Shown here: positions 1 through 13,897 of the stretch, piece after piece
How positions within the stretch are numbered: the first letter of the stretch is position 1
How the letters are laid out: each line of letters opens with the position of its first letter
From: Latrodectus hesperus
Lineage: Eukaryota > Arthropoda > Arachnida > Araneae > Theridiidae
Direction: 5' to 3'
NCBI GenBank assembly: GCA_037975125.1
Contig: CM075862.1
Location: 16,011,125 to 16,075,124 of the forward strand
Length of the DNA: 64,000 nt
Notes under the pieces: model-generated
Databases searched by the model: none
Told to the model about the DNA's origin: nothing
The model's input: the letters and a program-made list of their open reading frames with translations, nothing else
Made by a program: the position numbers and the translations under genes

Positions 1-1380
1 TTACCTGTTACCTTGTGAAATAAAAATTATTATTATTTCTATGGTAGAAAATATCTAATATTTGTAAATATAAAAATATTGCTTAATAAATACTGATTGA
101 TTTTTATGAATATAGTTGTTCAATGTGACTACTGAAGTGGATATAACAAAAATTGTTGTAATAAAAAATGTATAAAATTGAAGCTATCTATTTTACTGTA
201 GCAACACTAATACTATATTTAAAACAAGCAAATGACACTTTTATAAACACACTTTCTGTCTATTTTGTTTGATATAGTTAGTAAAAAAATTTATTCAATT
301 TCATCCTCAGTTTTTTACGCATGATATTTTATATTCCCATTATGTTTATAATATCATTATCCCATTTATGTTTATAGTGATGAAATTGATTAATTATTTA
401 TAAATTTTCTCATTTTAAAAAATTTAAAAACATTTTTTTTTAATAAATGAGTTTTACTCTTAAATTGACCTACAGATGTTTAATATTTACAGCGTGTGAG
501 TTATCTTATTTAGAATTTTTAATTTAAAAAATAGACAGTGCATGCACTAAATAAGAAAATCTTTTACTTCTGCAGTTTTTTTTATTGAAATTTATATTAC
601 ATCCAAAGCTTATTAAAATAATTCATGTGTGCAAAAAATAATTGTTAAAAATAATTGTTAATAAATATCTGTTTAAAATTCCGTTATTAATTTTTACTGA
701 CAAAAATTTTTTTTGATTTTAGCTGTGAAAAAAAAAAAAAACCCTTACGATATTAACTTATAATTAAACTATGATAAAGAGTCAAAAAACAATTTATTTA
801 GTAACATTAATTTTACCATGGCATTTTATTCCCATTTATGTTTATTTTTATTAAAATACTGAAATCAGAAGGAAATATGATCATTGCAATCCATCCTTCT
901 TTGGTACTTCTTTGGATAATACGTATTATCTTATCGATCATATCTGCGAAAAAATAAATGTCGTTAATAATGCGATTTAGCACCATATAAAATATAAATA
1001 AAGTTTTTATTTATTTATACTCTATATGATTAAATAAAGTTTTTATTTATTTGTATTTTATATGTGTGGTGCTAAGATATAAGTAAATTATTCTGCTTTT
1101 CCTTCATATTTCGAAAAATGATTATTAAAATTTGCAAAATTCATCGACTTATTTTTAAGGCGAAAAAAATGTGTACAGGGGATAATATATAATTACCCAT
1201 TCTATTTTTCTAAATCGCTTTTCGCTCGCAAACAATATAAATTAGTAAATCGAAAACCATAGGGTTGCTAAAACTAAATCTGAACATTTTATACCGCGAA
1301 ATTATTGCAACTACTTTCTTCAAGTGCGCATGCGTTAGAATTCCTATTTGGAGCCGACGATTGGGGCTCTGCCTCCAGCT
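1..1380. other. AT-rich DNA, no gene seen
   Basis: The stretch is very AT-rich, with homopolymer runs and many stop codons in every frame. I see no coding frame, repeat unit or RNA gene. Confidence 0.6.
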
Positions 1381-1560
1381 AGAGATGGCAAAAGCAGTTA
1401 TTTTTTGATAACTAGTTATCAACGTTACGTTCCAAGGAAATAACATGTTCTAAAAAGCGTTATCAAATAACTGCTTTTTTGAAAAGTTATTCCAAGAAAT
1501 CCGTTCCCTTTGGCCTTTTTGGAAATTCTATGGAGCGAAAGGAAGCTTTCGTGGGGTGAC
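1381..1560. mobile_element. Possible hAT-like terminus or MITE fragment
   Basis: A more GC-rich patch starts with CTAGAGATGGCAAAAGCAG and then carries short inverted GATAAC/GTTATC repeats. The start resembles the YAGRGATGG ends of hAT-type transposons. No matching opposite end or 8-bp target duplication was found, so this is at most one end of an old non-autonomous copy. Confidence 0.2.
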
Positions 1561-2337
1561 AAAACTGGTTTTTTTTGAGAAATGAGGTGTAGGGTGAATT
1601 TTAGTGACCGAGCATCGAAAATCACTTACTGAAAGAAATTTTAATTATTTTTGTAATATTCTTTAATCAATTTTTTAGTAATTTCCTACTTTATTATACG
1701 GAAGTTCTACATTTAAGTCTAGAATGATTTTCATTTACTTATTTTTTAAATAAATTGCAATGGATTAAATTAGATTTATATATATATTTTTTTTACTGTC
1801 AATTGATTTTTCTCAGTTAAAAATTCTTAAGTAATGTGTATTTACATAATTTGTTTCCCAATGATATTAACTGCTTATTAATATATTTTATTACTTTAAT
1901 GTATAAAATATACCTAAATTTGAATTTTGTAAAACCAAACATAATTTAGTTTGTCATAAAATGAATTTAATTTATTCCTCAATATAATTTCTATTATAAA
2001 TTCTTACAAATTATAACTGATGTTTCTTTTACACTAAGGATTATTATTGAGTGTATTACTTATGCTCGAATAAATCTTAAAATATATCTTCTTGGAAAAA
2101 GTATTTCTCTAATTAGAGACACAATATAATTAAAAAGTTGAATTTTGATCTAAATTTTTTTATATTTTCAACTTATAAATATAACCATGCGATTAATCAA
2201 TATCCAAAGGGCACCATCCATCATTGTTTATGGTAACATCAGTACCGAACCCACAGTTTTCAAATAGTGAAATCATATTAATGATAATTTAACCAACGAT
2301 ATACACAAAAAAACTTATCTTTAAAAATTAATTATAT
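1561..2337. other. AT-rich DNA, no gene seen
   Basis: Nothing codes here. The last bases before 2338 read ATAT and form the left copy of the probable 4-bp target duplication of the LTR element that follows. Confidence 0.5.
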
Positions 2338-2951
2338 TGTACCGAGCTCCACGGGTTCGTGTCGATTGAGAGTTGAATAAAGCAACCACTTAATGAACAC
2401 AAGACTTTTATTCGTAAGAACTTCACTAAATAAACGAAATTCCCGCTGTAACAGTCACAATTATACAGCTACAATTCGTCAGATATAATAAGAAACAGCT
2501 TCAAATCACAGGTCTCAAATACCTCAGACAGAGAACAACTAGCAGTCACAACTAATCGTCTTCACTCACTGACTGTCTTCACAAAACTATCCTCTCTACT
2601 CACTCTTCCATGTCGGGCTGCGGTATTTATACCTGACTTGGCGGAGAAATCTACCAATTTCGCCAAGGCTCTGGAAGCTTCTAGGCTATCTCGGAAAATA
2701 TTGGTCCTAGAGCTTAGGTGATGGATGTTTCCAGAAGTATCGATTTCTCGCCAAGTCGCCAAAAATCTCGCCAACCGTCGCCAAGTCGCCAAGAATCTCG
2801 CCAACTGTCGCCAAGTCGCCAAATCATTAGAAAATCCGCTTTTAAACTACAGCACGTCTAAATACCGCAATTTTTGCCCAAAATGTGAGAATTTCTGATC
2901 TGTCTGAGATATTTTAAGACAAATATAATCATTATTTATAAATTTGTAACA
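2338..2951 (-). repeat. 3' LTR of the gypsy-type element
   Basis: On the element strand this 614-bp repeat starts TGTTAC and ends GGTACA. It carries a TATAAATA box at 2624-2631 and, further along, an AATAAA signal at 2407-2412, the expected U3-R-U5 order. A minisatellite of about 30 bp sits in U3 at 2747-2822. The 86-codon frame at 2562-2822 is a by-product of that minisatellite and is unlikely to be a gene. Confidence 0.92.
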
Positions 2952-2966
2952 TTGCCCCCTCTCAAG
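2952..2966 (-). other. Polypurine tract
   Basis: On the element strand CTTGAGAGGGGGCAA abuts the 3' LTR, the expected position of the plus-strand primer of reverse transcription. Confidence 0.7.
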
Positions 2967-3137
2967 GACTGCACGTCCCGGGCAGTACAATCCCCTGATA
3001 GGAGGCCAAATTTAATATAAGAGAATTTACATTTCAAGAGGATACATTACATACACAAGCAACTAAAAATACAAAAAAATAGAAAAGATAAAAAAATTAT
3101 CTATACTATTTACAAAGAGACCATGGTCTACTAATTT

Positions 3138-5819
3138 TTACTCTACATTACGATAAGGAGCTAATCTATCATAATGTACTACCTTTGGTTTTGAAGAAGA
3201 TGATTTTCTTATACGAACCACGACGTCGTTCAGTCTTTTTAGGACTGTGTAGGGACCTTCCCAGTTGGCTTGCAACTTTGGAGAAAGTCCTTTACGTCGA
3301 ATCGGGTTCCACAACCAAACTTTGTCACCTTCTTGAAATTCATGTCCTGTCGCTCTTGTGTCATACCTTGTCTTCATTCTTTCGGTCGTCAGGTTGATTC
3401 GGTCTCGAGCGAAGTTATGGACATCTTCAAGACGTGCCTGAAGGTCTCGAAGGTATTCCTCTGGCGATGAAGATGTATCCGGTGGACGACCAAACTGAAG
3501 ATCACAAGGGAGACGAAGTTCGCGACCAAAGAGCATCTGTGAAGGAGTATATCCGGTAGTCTCATGGACAGCACTGCGATATGCAAGCAGAAACAGCGGT
3601 AGCTTCAAATCCCAATCTTGCTGATTTCTGGAAACCATAAGTGAGAGATTATTCAAGATGGTTCTGTTAAATCTCTCTACCATGCCGTCCGATTGTGGGT
3701 GTAGTGGCGTGGTCTGCGTCTTGTCTATTCCGAGAATTTGACACATTCCTTTAAACACAACAGAGGTGAAATTTGTCCCTTGATCAGAATGGATTTGTAA
3801 GGGTGTGCCGAATCTGGAAACCCATTGCTGCACTAGAACCTCGGCTACTGTAGTCGCCTCTTGATCGGGGATTGCAAACGCTTCAGGCCACTTAGTAAAG
3901 TAGTCCATGACAACTAGTATGTATTTGTTGCCATTTGAGGATCGTGGTAAAGGACCCAAAATGTCCAATGCTATCCGCTCAAAAGGTGCTCCTACGTTGT
4001 ACCGCTGCAACCTTCCTCGGCTACGTTTCTTCGGTCCCTTACGTGCCGCACAGTCATCACAAGATTGACACCATTTCTCTACATCTTGTCTAGTTTTGCT
4101 CCAATAGAAGCGTTCTCGAACTTTCTGTAGAGTTTTCATTACTCCAAAGTGGCCTCCAGTTGAGCTACTATGCAATTCTTTCAAAACATCTGAAATTCTT
4201 GATTTTGGAAGAACAAGCTGCCATTTGAAATTACGTCCATCATCGGACTCCCATTTCCTGTATAAGACACCATTTCTTATATGGAGTGAGTCCCAAAGAG
4301 CCCAATATTGCTTAGTAGCAGGACTGTAGGTGGAGATATCCTGCCAACTTGGTTTCATACTAGAAGATTCTTTCAATTCAAGAATTGGATTTATATCTGG
4401 GTCTTCTTTTTGGGCTTCCCTAAGTCCTTTATCACTCCATGGGTCTGGTTTTGATGGAGGTGAAACAGTAACTTGGCGTACCGAAGTATTTATCAGCTGA
4501 TAGTTCTTCTCTACTCTAGAACAATATCGGCAGCTTTCATTACACGGTTTCCTTGATAGTGCATCAGCATTTCCATGAAGAGTTCCTTTGCGATGACGTA
4601 TTTCCATTTTAAAAATTCCACCATCTTTTGTTTTCGGACAGTATCTACGGACGTGTCCGACTCCTCCGCAAGTCCAACACTGAATTTTCGTGTTTCTGAC
4701 ACCTTTACTCAATTCTAAGCTACGTAATTTTCGCCGGAGATCTTCAATTTGCTTTCTGAGATCATAGTCCGTATCAGTAGTAGAGACGGCTCTGATTGAG
4801 TGCCGGTCTTTACGCGCGGCCTGCTGGGCAGCTTCTATCTTATGTGCGTAGACTAGGGCAGATCCAATATCTTTGACATCGGCGAGTCTAAGTGTTTTCT
4901 GTATCTCCGGATCCCGCACACTATCAATGAAGTGATGGAGAGCCAGATCTTGACGTGTCTCAGCTGGGCAGTCCGAAAATGCTAGATGGGAAAGTCGCTG
5001 AATATCGGCAGCCAATTCTTGCAGACTTTCACCCGCTTTTTGATAGCGTGACTTTAACTGTAGTCTGCTATATTCTTTAGTGCACTTATCTCCAAACCGC
5101 AGCTCAAGCGCACTCGATAGAGCTTGGAAATTGTGCCTCTGCTCCTCCGGAAGCGTCTCGAGGATGTCAGCCGCGTCTCCTCTTAACGAAGCCGCCAGGT
5201 GAAAAGCTTGGGCTCGGGGATTCCATCCATTAGCTTCCGCTACCATCATAAACTGGGTCTTGTATACTTGCCAGGATGATTTCCCATCAAATGTTGAGAG
5301 TTTAATATTGGCTAGGGAAGGCACAAATGTCACGTTGGGTTCCTCATGTTTGTTTGACATTTGCTTCTCCAAGCTTTCAATCTTCTTATTCATATTGTCT
5401 AATGCTTCTTTAACTTTCTTCTCTGTCTTCAAAACTTTAGTTTCAACTGAAGTTACCTTATCATCCATTGCATTCATCTTCTCCTGAATGATGTTGTAGA
5501 ATTCTTCTTTAACACTTACAATGTCCTTCTTAAGTTCCATTTTAAGTTCCTCCTGTCCAGATTTTATCTCTTTCATCATCTCGGTTTTAATCTCTTCTTG
5601 TCCAGCTTTCATCTCTTCTTGTCTAGCTTTCATCTCTTCTTGTCCAGCTTTCATCTCCTCCTGTCCAGATTTTATCTCTTTCATCATCTCGGTTTTAATC
5701 TCTTCTTGTCCAGCTTTCATCTCTTCTTGTCCAGCTTTCATCTCAGCCATCTGCTCCGCTAATTTTTCGAGAAGACTTTTCATTAAATCCATATCCATTT
5801 TTCTTGTGACACGCTGCAT
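3138..5819 (-). CDS. gag-integrase fusion polyprotein, pol core deleted
   Basis: The open frame extends up to 5912, but its first 31 codons run through LTR and primer-binding-site sequence, so I start at the methionine at 5819 (residue 32 of the full frame). Residue numbers here follow the 924-residue full frame. About 45-180 is coiled-coil with a repeated KAGQEE-type heptad. A gag core follows (about 200-390), then a CCHC knuckle C412-C415-H420-C425. At about residue 433 the frame passes directly into the tail of RNase H (HGNADALSR), skipping protease, reverse transcriptase and most of RNase H. Integrase is complete: H581, H588, C615, C618 form the zinc site, and D650, D710, E746 form the catalytic triad with 35 residues between the last two. 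The frame is open throughout. The product should still package and integrate but cannot reverse transcribe. Confidence 0.88.
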   Translation of the reverse strand: MQRVTRKMDMDLMKSLLEKLAEQMAEMKAGQEEMKAGQEEIKTEMMKEIKSGQEEMKAGQEEMKARQEEMKAGQEEIKTEMMKEIKSGQEELKMELKKDIVSVKEEFYNIIQEKMNAMDDKVTSVETKVLKTEKKVKEALDNMNKKIESLEKQMSNKHEEPNVTFVPSLANIKLSTFDGKSSWQVYKTQFMMVAEANGWNPRAQAFHLAASLRGDAADILETLPEEQRHNFQALSSALELRFGDKCTKEYSRLQLKSRYQKAGESLQELAADIQRLSHLAFSDCPAETRQDLALHHFIDSVRDPEIQKTLRLADVKDIGSALVYAHKIEAAQQAARKDRHSIRAVSTTDTDYDLRKQIEDLRRKLRSLELSKGVRNTKIQCWTCGGVGHVRRYCPKTKDGGIFKMEIRHRKGTLHGNADALSRKPCNESCRYCSRVEKNYQLINTSVRQVTVSPPSKPDPWSDKGLREAQKEDPDINPILELKESSSMKPSWQDISTYSPATKQYWALWDSLHIRNGVLYRKWESDDGRNFKWQLVLPKSRISDVLKELHSSSTGGHFGVMKTLQKVRERFYWSKTRQDVEKWCQSCDDCAARKGPKKRSRGRLQRYNVGAPFERIALDILGPLPRSSNGNKYILVVMDYFTKWPEAFAIPDQEATTVAEVLVQQWVSRFGTPLQIHSDQGTNFTSVVFKGMCQILGIDKTQTTPLHPQSDGMVERFNRTILNNLSLMVSRNQQDWDLKLPLFLLAYRSAVHETTGYTPSQMLFGRELRLPCDLQFGRPPDTSSSPEEYLRDLQARLEDVHNFARDRINLTTERMKTRYDTRATGHEFQEGDKVWLWNPIRRKGLSPKLQANWEGPYTVLKRLNDVVVRIRKSSSSKPKVVHYDRLAPYRNVE
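5541..5750. repeat. 21-bp minisatellite in the gag 5' region
   Basis: Tandem in-frame units of about 21 bp encode the repeated seven-residue KAGQEE-type coiled-coil segment at the start of gag. Copies are imperfect and partly arranged as a larger duplicated block. Confidence 0.8.
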
Positions 5820-5830
5820 CAACTCTTCAA

Positions 5831-5847
5831 CCCCGATTCTGACACCA
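5831..5847 (-). other. Primer-binding site candidate
   Basis: The 17 nt TGGTGTCAGAATCGGGG begin with the TGG that pairs with a tRNA 3' CCA and lie 2 nt inside the 5' LTR. I did not identify the tRNA. The site lies inside the long open frame, so translation probably starts downstream of it. Confidence 0.6.
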
Positions 5848-5849
5848 GT

Positions 5850-6461
5850 TGTACCGAGCTCCACGGGTTCGTGTCGATTGAGAGTTGAATAAAGCAACCA
5901 CTTAATGAACACAAGACTTTTATTCGTAAGAACTTCACTAAATAAACGAAATTCCCGCTGTAACAGTCACAATTATACAGCTACAATTCGTCAGATATAA
6001 TAAGAAACAGCTTCCAATCACAGGTCTCAAATACCTCAGACAGAGAACAACTAGCAGTCACAACTAATCGTCTTCACTCACTGACTGTCTTCACAAAACT
6101 ACTCTCTACTCACTCTTCCATGTCGGGCTGCGGTATTTATACCTGACTTGGCGGAGAAATCTACCAATTTCGCCAAGGCTCTGGAAGCTTCTAGGCTATC
6201 TCGGAAAATATTGGTCCTAGAGCTTAGGTGATGGATGTTTCCAGAAGTATCGATTTCTCGCCAAGTCGCCAAAAATCTCGCCAACCGTCGCCAAGTCGCC
6301 AAGAATCTCGCCAACTGTCGCCAAGTCGCCAAATCATTAGGAAATCCGCTTTTAAACTACAACACGTCTAAATACCGCAATTTTTGCCCAAAATGTGAGA
6401 ATTTCTGATCTGTCTGAGATATTTTAAGACAAATATAATCATTATTTATAAATTTGTAACA
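5850..6461 (-). repeat. 5' LTR of the gypsy-type element
   Basis: This 612-bp copy is nearly identical to the repeat at 2338-2951. It has the same TATA box (6134-6141) and U3 minisatellite (about 6258-6332). Its CA end is followed, after two bases, by the primer-binding-site candidate. As the upstream LTR it should hold the active promoter. Confidence 0.92.
6134..6141 (-). promoter_or_regulatory. TATA box in the 5' LTR
   Basis: TATAAATA on the minus strand, placed before an AATAAA signal within the same LTR, as expected for the U3/R border. The same motif occurs in the 3' LTR at 2624-2631. Confidence 0.55.
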
Positions 6462-9151
<2,690 letters not shown>

Positions 9152-9388
9152 GCTCAAGGGACCACTGCAAAACTTCGAATTATCCAAGTTTTCGAAATTT
9201 TGATTTTTTTTTTTATTTACTGCATGTGACTATATGCAATTAAATACTAGTATTAAAAGAGTAAAATTGGTATGCATTTAACTAATACAACCATCTGGTT
9301 GAAACGATGTTTATTACAATAAAATACAAATGCACTCTGAATTACAATTTTGGAAAACATTGCGATATTTTAGATTGTTTTAAAGCGC

Positions 9389-10848
9389 TCAACTGATTTT
9401 TTTAACAAAGTCTTCAAGAATATTTATGGATTGAAAGATAGCTTGACTTACGTTACATTGTCCTTCTGCATAGCGACGATATTCCGCTAAATGATAAACT
9501 GCATCACATGAAGTTGGAATCGGCATTTCTTCAATATCATTAGCTTCTTCGGGGTCATTATCGTCCTCTGTTGCATCGCTTTTGTTCTTTAGAACTTCGG
9601 ATAGAATTTCTTTGTCGGATAGTTCTCCACATATTTCTACACTTTCATCAATGTTAACGTAATCATGAAAAGGCATTTCGTTTTCCCATGCATCTGGTTG
9701 AGGTAGATCTTCAAAAATCTCGCCGGGGCTCGTGTTTTCTTTAATAAACCCTGCTTTTCTGAAACAATTCGCAATTGTTTCTTTACTGACTTTCGACCAT
9801 GCATTCAAGCACATTCTTGCTGCATCGAGGACAGAAATATTGGGCTTTTTGGAAGAATCAGTTAGAAGATGTCGTACGACAAGGCATCGATAGAAATGTT
9901 TGAAGTTTTTGATGATGCCCTGATCCATTGGTTGCACTAGTGAGGTCATGTTTGGTGGAAAAAAATAACCTTTACATTTTCCATTGCAGGGATCGACTTA
10001 TGTACCATGCATTTATCAATGAACAGGAGAATTTTTCTTTTTTTCTTTTGGTACGTGTGGTCGAGCTCTGACAGCCAATCCTTGAAAAGGTCTGCAGTCA
10101 TCCAAGCTTTTGTGTTTGCCCTGTATTCCACTGGCTTTGTTTTCACGTTCTTGAAACATCTTGGATTGGCAGATTTTCCAATCATAAGTAAAGGAAGCTT
10201 TTCAGTCCCATTCATATTGGATCCCACTAGTAATGTTACACGTTCTTTGCTGTTTTTGCCACCACTGCATTTGTCTCCCTTAAATGCTAGAGTTTTGTCC
10301 GGCGTACACTTAAAGAATAGTCCAGTTTCATCGACATTGAAAATGTCACTTACCGGTGTATCTTTTATGATTTGCAAAAGTCTGTCCGCCCATTCATTGG
10401 CTGACTTCTCGTCTACACTTGCACTTTCACCACACACAGTTTTGAATGAAATTCCATTTCTTTCCTTGAATCCATCCAGCCAACCTGAGCTAGCTTTGAA
10501 GTTGTTGTTTCCCATGATGGAAGAAAATTCTTCTGCCTTAGCGCGTAGAAGAGTTCCACTCAGAGGGATGTTTCTGTCTCTCGATTGTTTAAACCATTTT
10601 AATACACATTCATCGAGATCTGGATTGTCCGCATCTCTTGCTCTTTTCCTTTTTCCGTTTACACTAGAACAACTGCTTAGAATTTTTTCCTTATTTTTCA
10701 AAAAAGTTGAAAGAGTATTTGCCGCTATTCCGTATTCTTTTGCAATGTCGCATTTCTTTCTTAAACCTTTTTCAACTTCACGGATGACGGAAATTTTTTG
10801 TTCCAAAGTTAAGGTCTTGTAGGGAACGCGTGGTTTACTCAAAGACAT
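9389..10848 (-). pseudogene. Tigger transposase, one frameshift
   Basis: Two adjacent minus-strand frames make up one transposase: 300 codons (10848-9946) and 186 codons (9949-9389). The first has an N-terminal CENP-B-type helix-turn-helix (about residues 5-55), a second Tc5/CENP-B helix-turn-helix (about 70-135) and the start of the DDE_1 domain. D173 (NVDETG) and D278 (FIDKC, where relatives usually have DNC) are the first two catalytic acids. The third, in QPMDQG, is residue 9 of the second frame. The break is in a T homopolymer at about 9959-9965 and fits loss of one base. No other lesion is evident, so it looks young, or could be a sequencing error in the homopolymer. Tigger transposases cut and paste DNA at TA sites. 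Confidence 0.88.
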
Positions 10849-11279
10849 GCTTGCTGTTCTGAAGTTTCAAGTGAAATGAAGACTAAAAGTTGCCACACAC
10901 GAAAGAAAAAACATGTGACCACTACAGGTTTCTTGGAAAACAGGTGCATGCAACGTTAAACGCCTGTCGTACAAAAGAGGGGTTAACAGTGCAGTCCAGT
11001 CACACTATAATTTTCTCCCATTCTTTCCTCCCGCCCTCAACAATCTTCCTCCCCCTTAATCCTGTACTCTTAGCCTGTAGTGCGTCTCCCCCTCCCTCTC
11101 GGAAAATACGGAAAACCTGAAAAAGTTACTACATTGACAGTGTATTTCTTCTGGAGTAAAACTTCGAATTAAGGAAGTTGGACTTCGAATTATCCACGAT
11201 ATTTTAACATTAGTTTAATAATAAGTTTCAAGGGACCGAGAGAAAACTTCGAATTATCCACGAATTCGAATTAAAGAAG

Positions 11280-11302
11280 TTCGAATTATCCAAGTTCCAC
11301 TG
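11280..11302 (-). repeat. Right terminal inverted repeat of the Tigger element
   Basis: Perfect inverse of the left end, followed by the target TA. Several TTCGAATTATCCA-like subterminal copies lie between about 11160 and 11280. Confidence 0.9.
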
Positions 11303-13240
11303 TATTATAATTTGAAATTAGAATTAATCAGTTGGCAATGAGGCATTCATTGAAATTCGATTGTGGTGATATCTTATGTACTCAGGGTATAAAAGTTTTG
11401 TTCTAAATTTTTGACGTGTTTTGTGAAAAAACTCAATCTCTTTCTCAATCCGAGCTATAAGCCTACGAGCATAAAGCTCCAAAACTGTTTCTATCATATT
11501 ACTACTACTACCATTACTTATGTACTCCACAAGAAATCTTTAATATCATCATAATAATTATTTAAAAAGAAATGGTTTTTTAATTTATTTACAAATAGTG
11601 TCGGAATGATTTTATCACGTTTACAAATTATTACAAATTTCATCAATGATTAATTTTATATTCTTAAATGAAAAGAATATAAAATCGTTCGTTGAAATTG
11701 CTTGAATGAATTTCAACATTGGCAAAATAATAAATAAAACTAAGATTATTGTTGAAATGAAACTAAAAAATTAGAATAAGAAGCAAGACTTTTCTTGAAG
11801 AATTTTTTAAATGAAAGTATGTGCGTTTGATACAGTAAATGAAAGTAAAACGCAAATTATTTTATAAAATAATTTCATAAAAAAAATTATAAAATGGTAA
11901 AAAGTTTTTTGATCCTGACAAAATTCCCGTTTATAATGTTTTGTCATAAGAAATTCATTATTCATAATTAATTTGTATGGCTGCCTAAAATTCTCTATCA
12001 TGTACATACACTTTAATAAAATTATAAAAGTGCAAAATATTTTTTAAAAGTGCATAAATTTATGAACTCGTAAAATTATACTTTATATATATATATACAT
12101 GAGCTCAGCTTGGTTTCATCGAAGTAAAGGGTTCTGGGTTCGATCTCAGCCACTATTGAAGAAGTGGAAATGTGTGTGTGAATTGCTCTTTAACCCCTCA
12201 ATATTTATTTGCCTTTGTGAATGATTGAATGTATTTCTGTGCTTTCTCTTATCAGATATTTTTACCTCGCTATCCATCAGAAGTTCTTCGGTAATATTTG
12301 TTAGATGATCAAATGCTTTGGAATGTGCATACTTATTCAGCTGTGTAGCGTCATGCTTAAATACATTATTTTTAGATTTAAGTACTTTCCTTACTGTAAA
12401 AGTAACAATTGACAATATGTTTGCTGATTGGGAGATTATACATAAGGCGAAAATTAATCTCATGAGCAAATTGCGATCATCATAATGTAAGTTTATATTA
12501 TTCTTTGTTTCTCATAAAAATTAGTAATATACAACAATTTTTACGCATCATTATAAAAATCATTATATACATAATGATTTTTCTCTGTGTACAAATAAAA
12601 CTTTCATAATGGTATGTTATTTATGCAGTCTAGAAAAAAGTTATTATTACATACTGCAAATGATATCTATATTGGATGAATTTTCAGGATGTATTATATT
12701 TAACTGAATGTTGAAAAGGAAGAATGAAATAAATATAATAAAATTCGAAACGATTACCAGAAAAATGTATGAGTTAATTAACATCTATTTTGCTGTTTCA
12801 TTCTAATAAGGACAGAACGAAAATAATTATTATATGCTTAGCATTTTGTGAGCAAGAATTTGCATCGATATAAAATAAAAAGCTAAGTAATTTAACTAAT
12901 ATTTTATAAGCAAAATTATTTTGTTTTAATTTTTACTTTAAATATTAACCTATTTCTGAGAGCTACTTTTAAAAACATTTGAGTTTGTGTACTAAACATC
13001 TTTATATCAAGGCATTTAAAACTTAGTTTTATTTTTCTTGAATGATATAAAATATTTTAAAATAATTTTCACTCTCATTAACTTACCTTCAGTCAGATAT
13101 TTCGTGATTGTTTACAAAGAAAAATAACCAATTTTTTAAAAAAATGACTTTTTAATTTTTAACCGCTAAGTTTTGATAAATAACCAGAGTCAAATTAAGG
13201 CTTGGGCAGTTTCCCGGACCCCTCCACAGCAGAGAGGCTA
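11303..13240. other. AT-rich DNA with a faint SINE-like patch
   Basis: Mostly featureless. Around 12100-12180 the text GGGTTCTGGGTTCGATCTC resembles a tRNA B box and is similar to a patch at 27815-27880. It may be a decayed SINE. Confidence 0.35.
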
Positions 13241-13884
13241 CCAAATCGAATGGAAAGTTCATTTAACGCTATCAATCAGATAGAATCGCTTGTTAAATCG
13301 AATAGAAAGCTTGTTGTTGTGAAACAAAGGGGGAACAAAAAGATATAGAAACTGATGATGAGGGCTTCATCAAGCCAAAAAAGACTGCCAATAGTAAAGT
13401 TAAAATTATTGAAAAAAATCCCTTGGAAATAAATAACAAATTTAATGTGTTAAATAATGTGACTACTAATGACAATGTGATAATGCATAATAATCAAAGT
13501 AATGTAATTGCCAAAAGTAGAATACCCCCCTTTTTGTGAAATTTGAAAATAATAATATTTTATTAAAAAATTTAAAAAGTAATATAGATAAAGACTTAAA
13601 TGCCAAGTTAAGTGGTGAATACCTAAAAATCTCCCCAAGCAGTAGTGAAGCTCACAGAGCAATAACCAGATTTTTAACAGATAATAACATTGAATGTTTA
13701 CTTTTTAAACATCAAACAGAAAACCTAAAAGGCAGTTTTTAAGGGAATCCCACCATGCATACCCCCTTAACTAATAAAAGAGGAATTAGAAGAATCGGGT
13801 TTCGATGTTGCCAATGTTACTGTGATGAGAAAATTTAGGAAATTTGAGTCAATTGCTTGCTTTCTTATCACAGTAAACAGTAAT

Positions 13885-13897
13885 GAAATTTCGGCAT
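13885..13897. repeat. Left target-site duplication of the nested LINE
   Basis: GAAATTTCGGCAT matches GAAATTTTGGCAT at 14800-14812 in 12 of 13 positions. The jockey ORF1 text continues across the two copies. Confidence 0.8.

Larger units (their letters stand above)
2338..6461 (-). mobile_element. Ty3/gypsy-type LTR retroelement, internally deleted
   Basis: A complete LTR-bounded insertion on the minus strand, about 4.1 kb. Two direct repeats of 614 and 612 bp (2338-2951, 5850-6461) begin TG and end CA. They differ by about three substitutions and one 2-bp indel, so the insertion is recent. The flanks are ATAT on both sides (2334-2337, 6462-6465), which fits a 4-bp target duplication. A 17-nt primer-binding-site candidate lies 2 nt inside the 5' LTR, and a polypurine tract abuts the 3' LTR. 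The interior holds one frame with gag and integrase but no protease or reverse transcriptase. A full-length relative would have to supply reverse transcription in trans. Family placement rests on the integrase and the CCHC gag, and the deletion on the order of recognisable motifs. Confidence 0.9.

Noticed and set aside
2562..2822. 86-codon minus frame in the 3' LTR, repeated at 6099-6332
   Set aside because: It lies in U3 and its repetitive protein is generated by the LTR minisatellite. Nothing suggests translation.
5521..5892. 123-codon plus frame rich in Ser, Cys, Phe and Ile
   Set aside because: Antisense of the gag coiled-coil minisatellite.
10007..10822. 271-codon plus-strand frame inside the Tigger element
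   Set aside because: It is the antisense shadow of the transposase. The minus strand has the recognisable domains.
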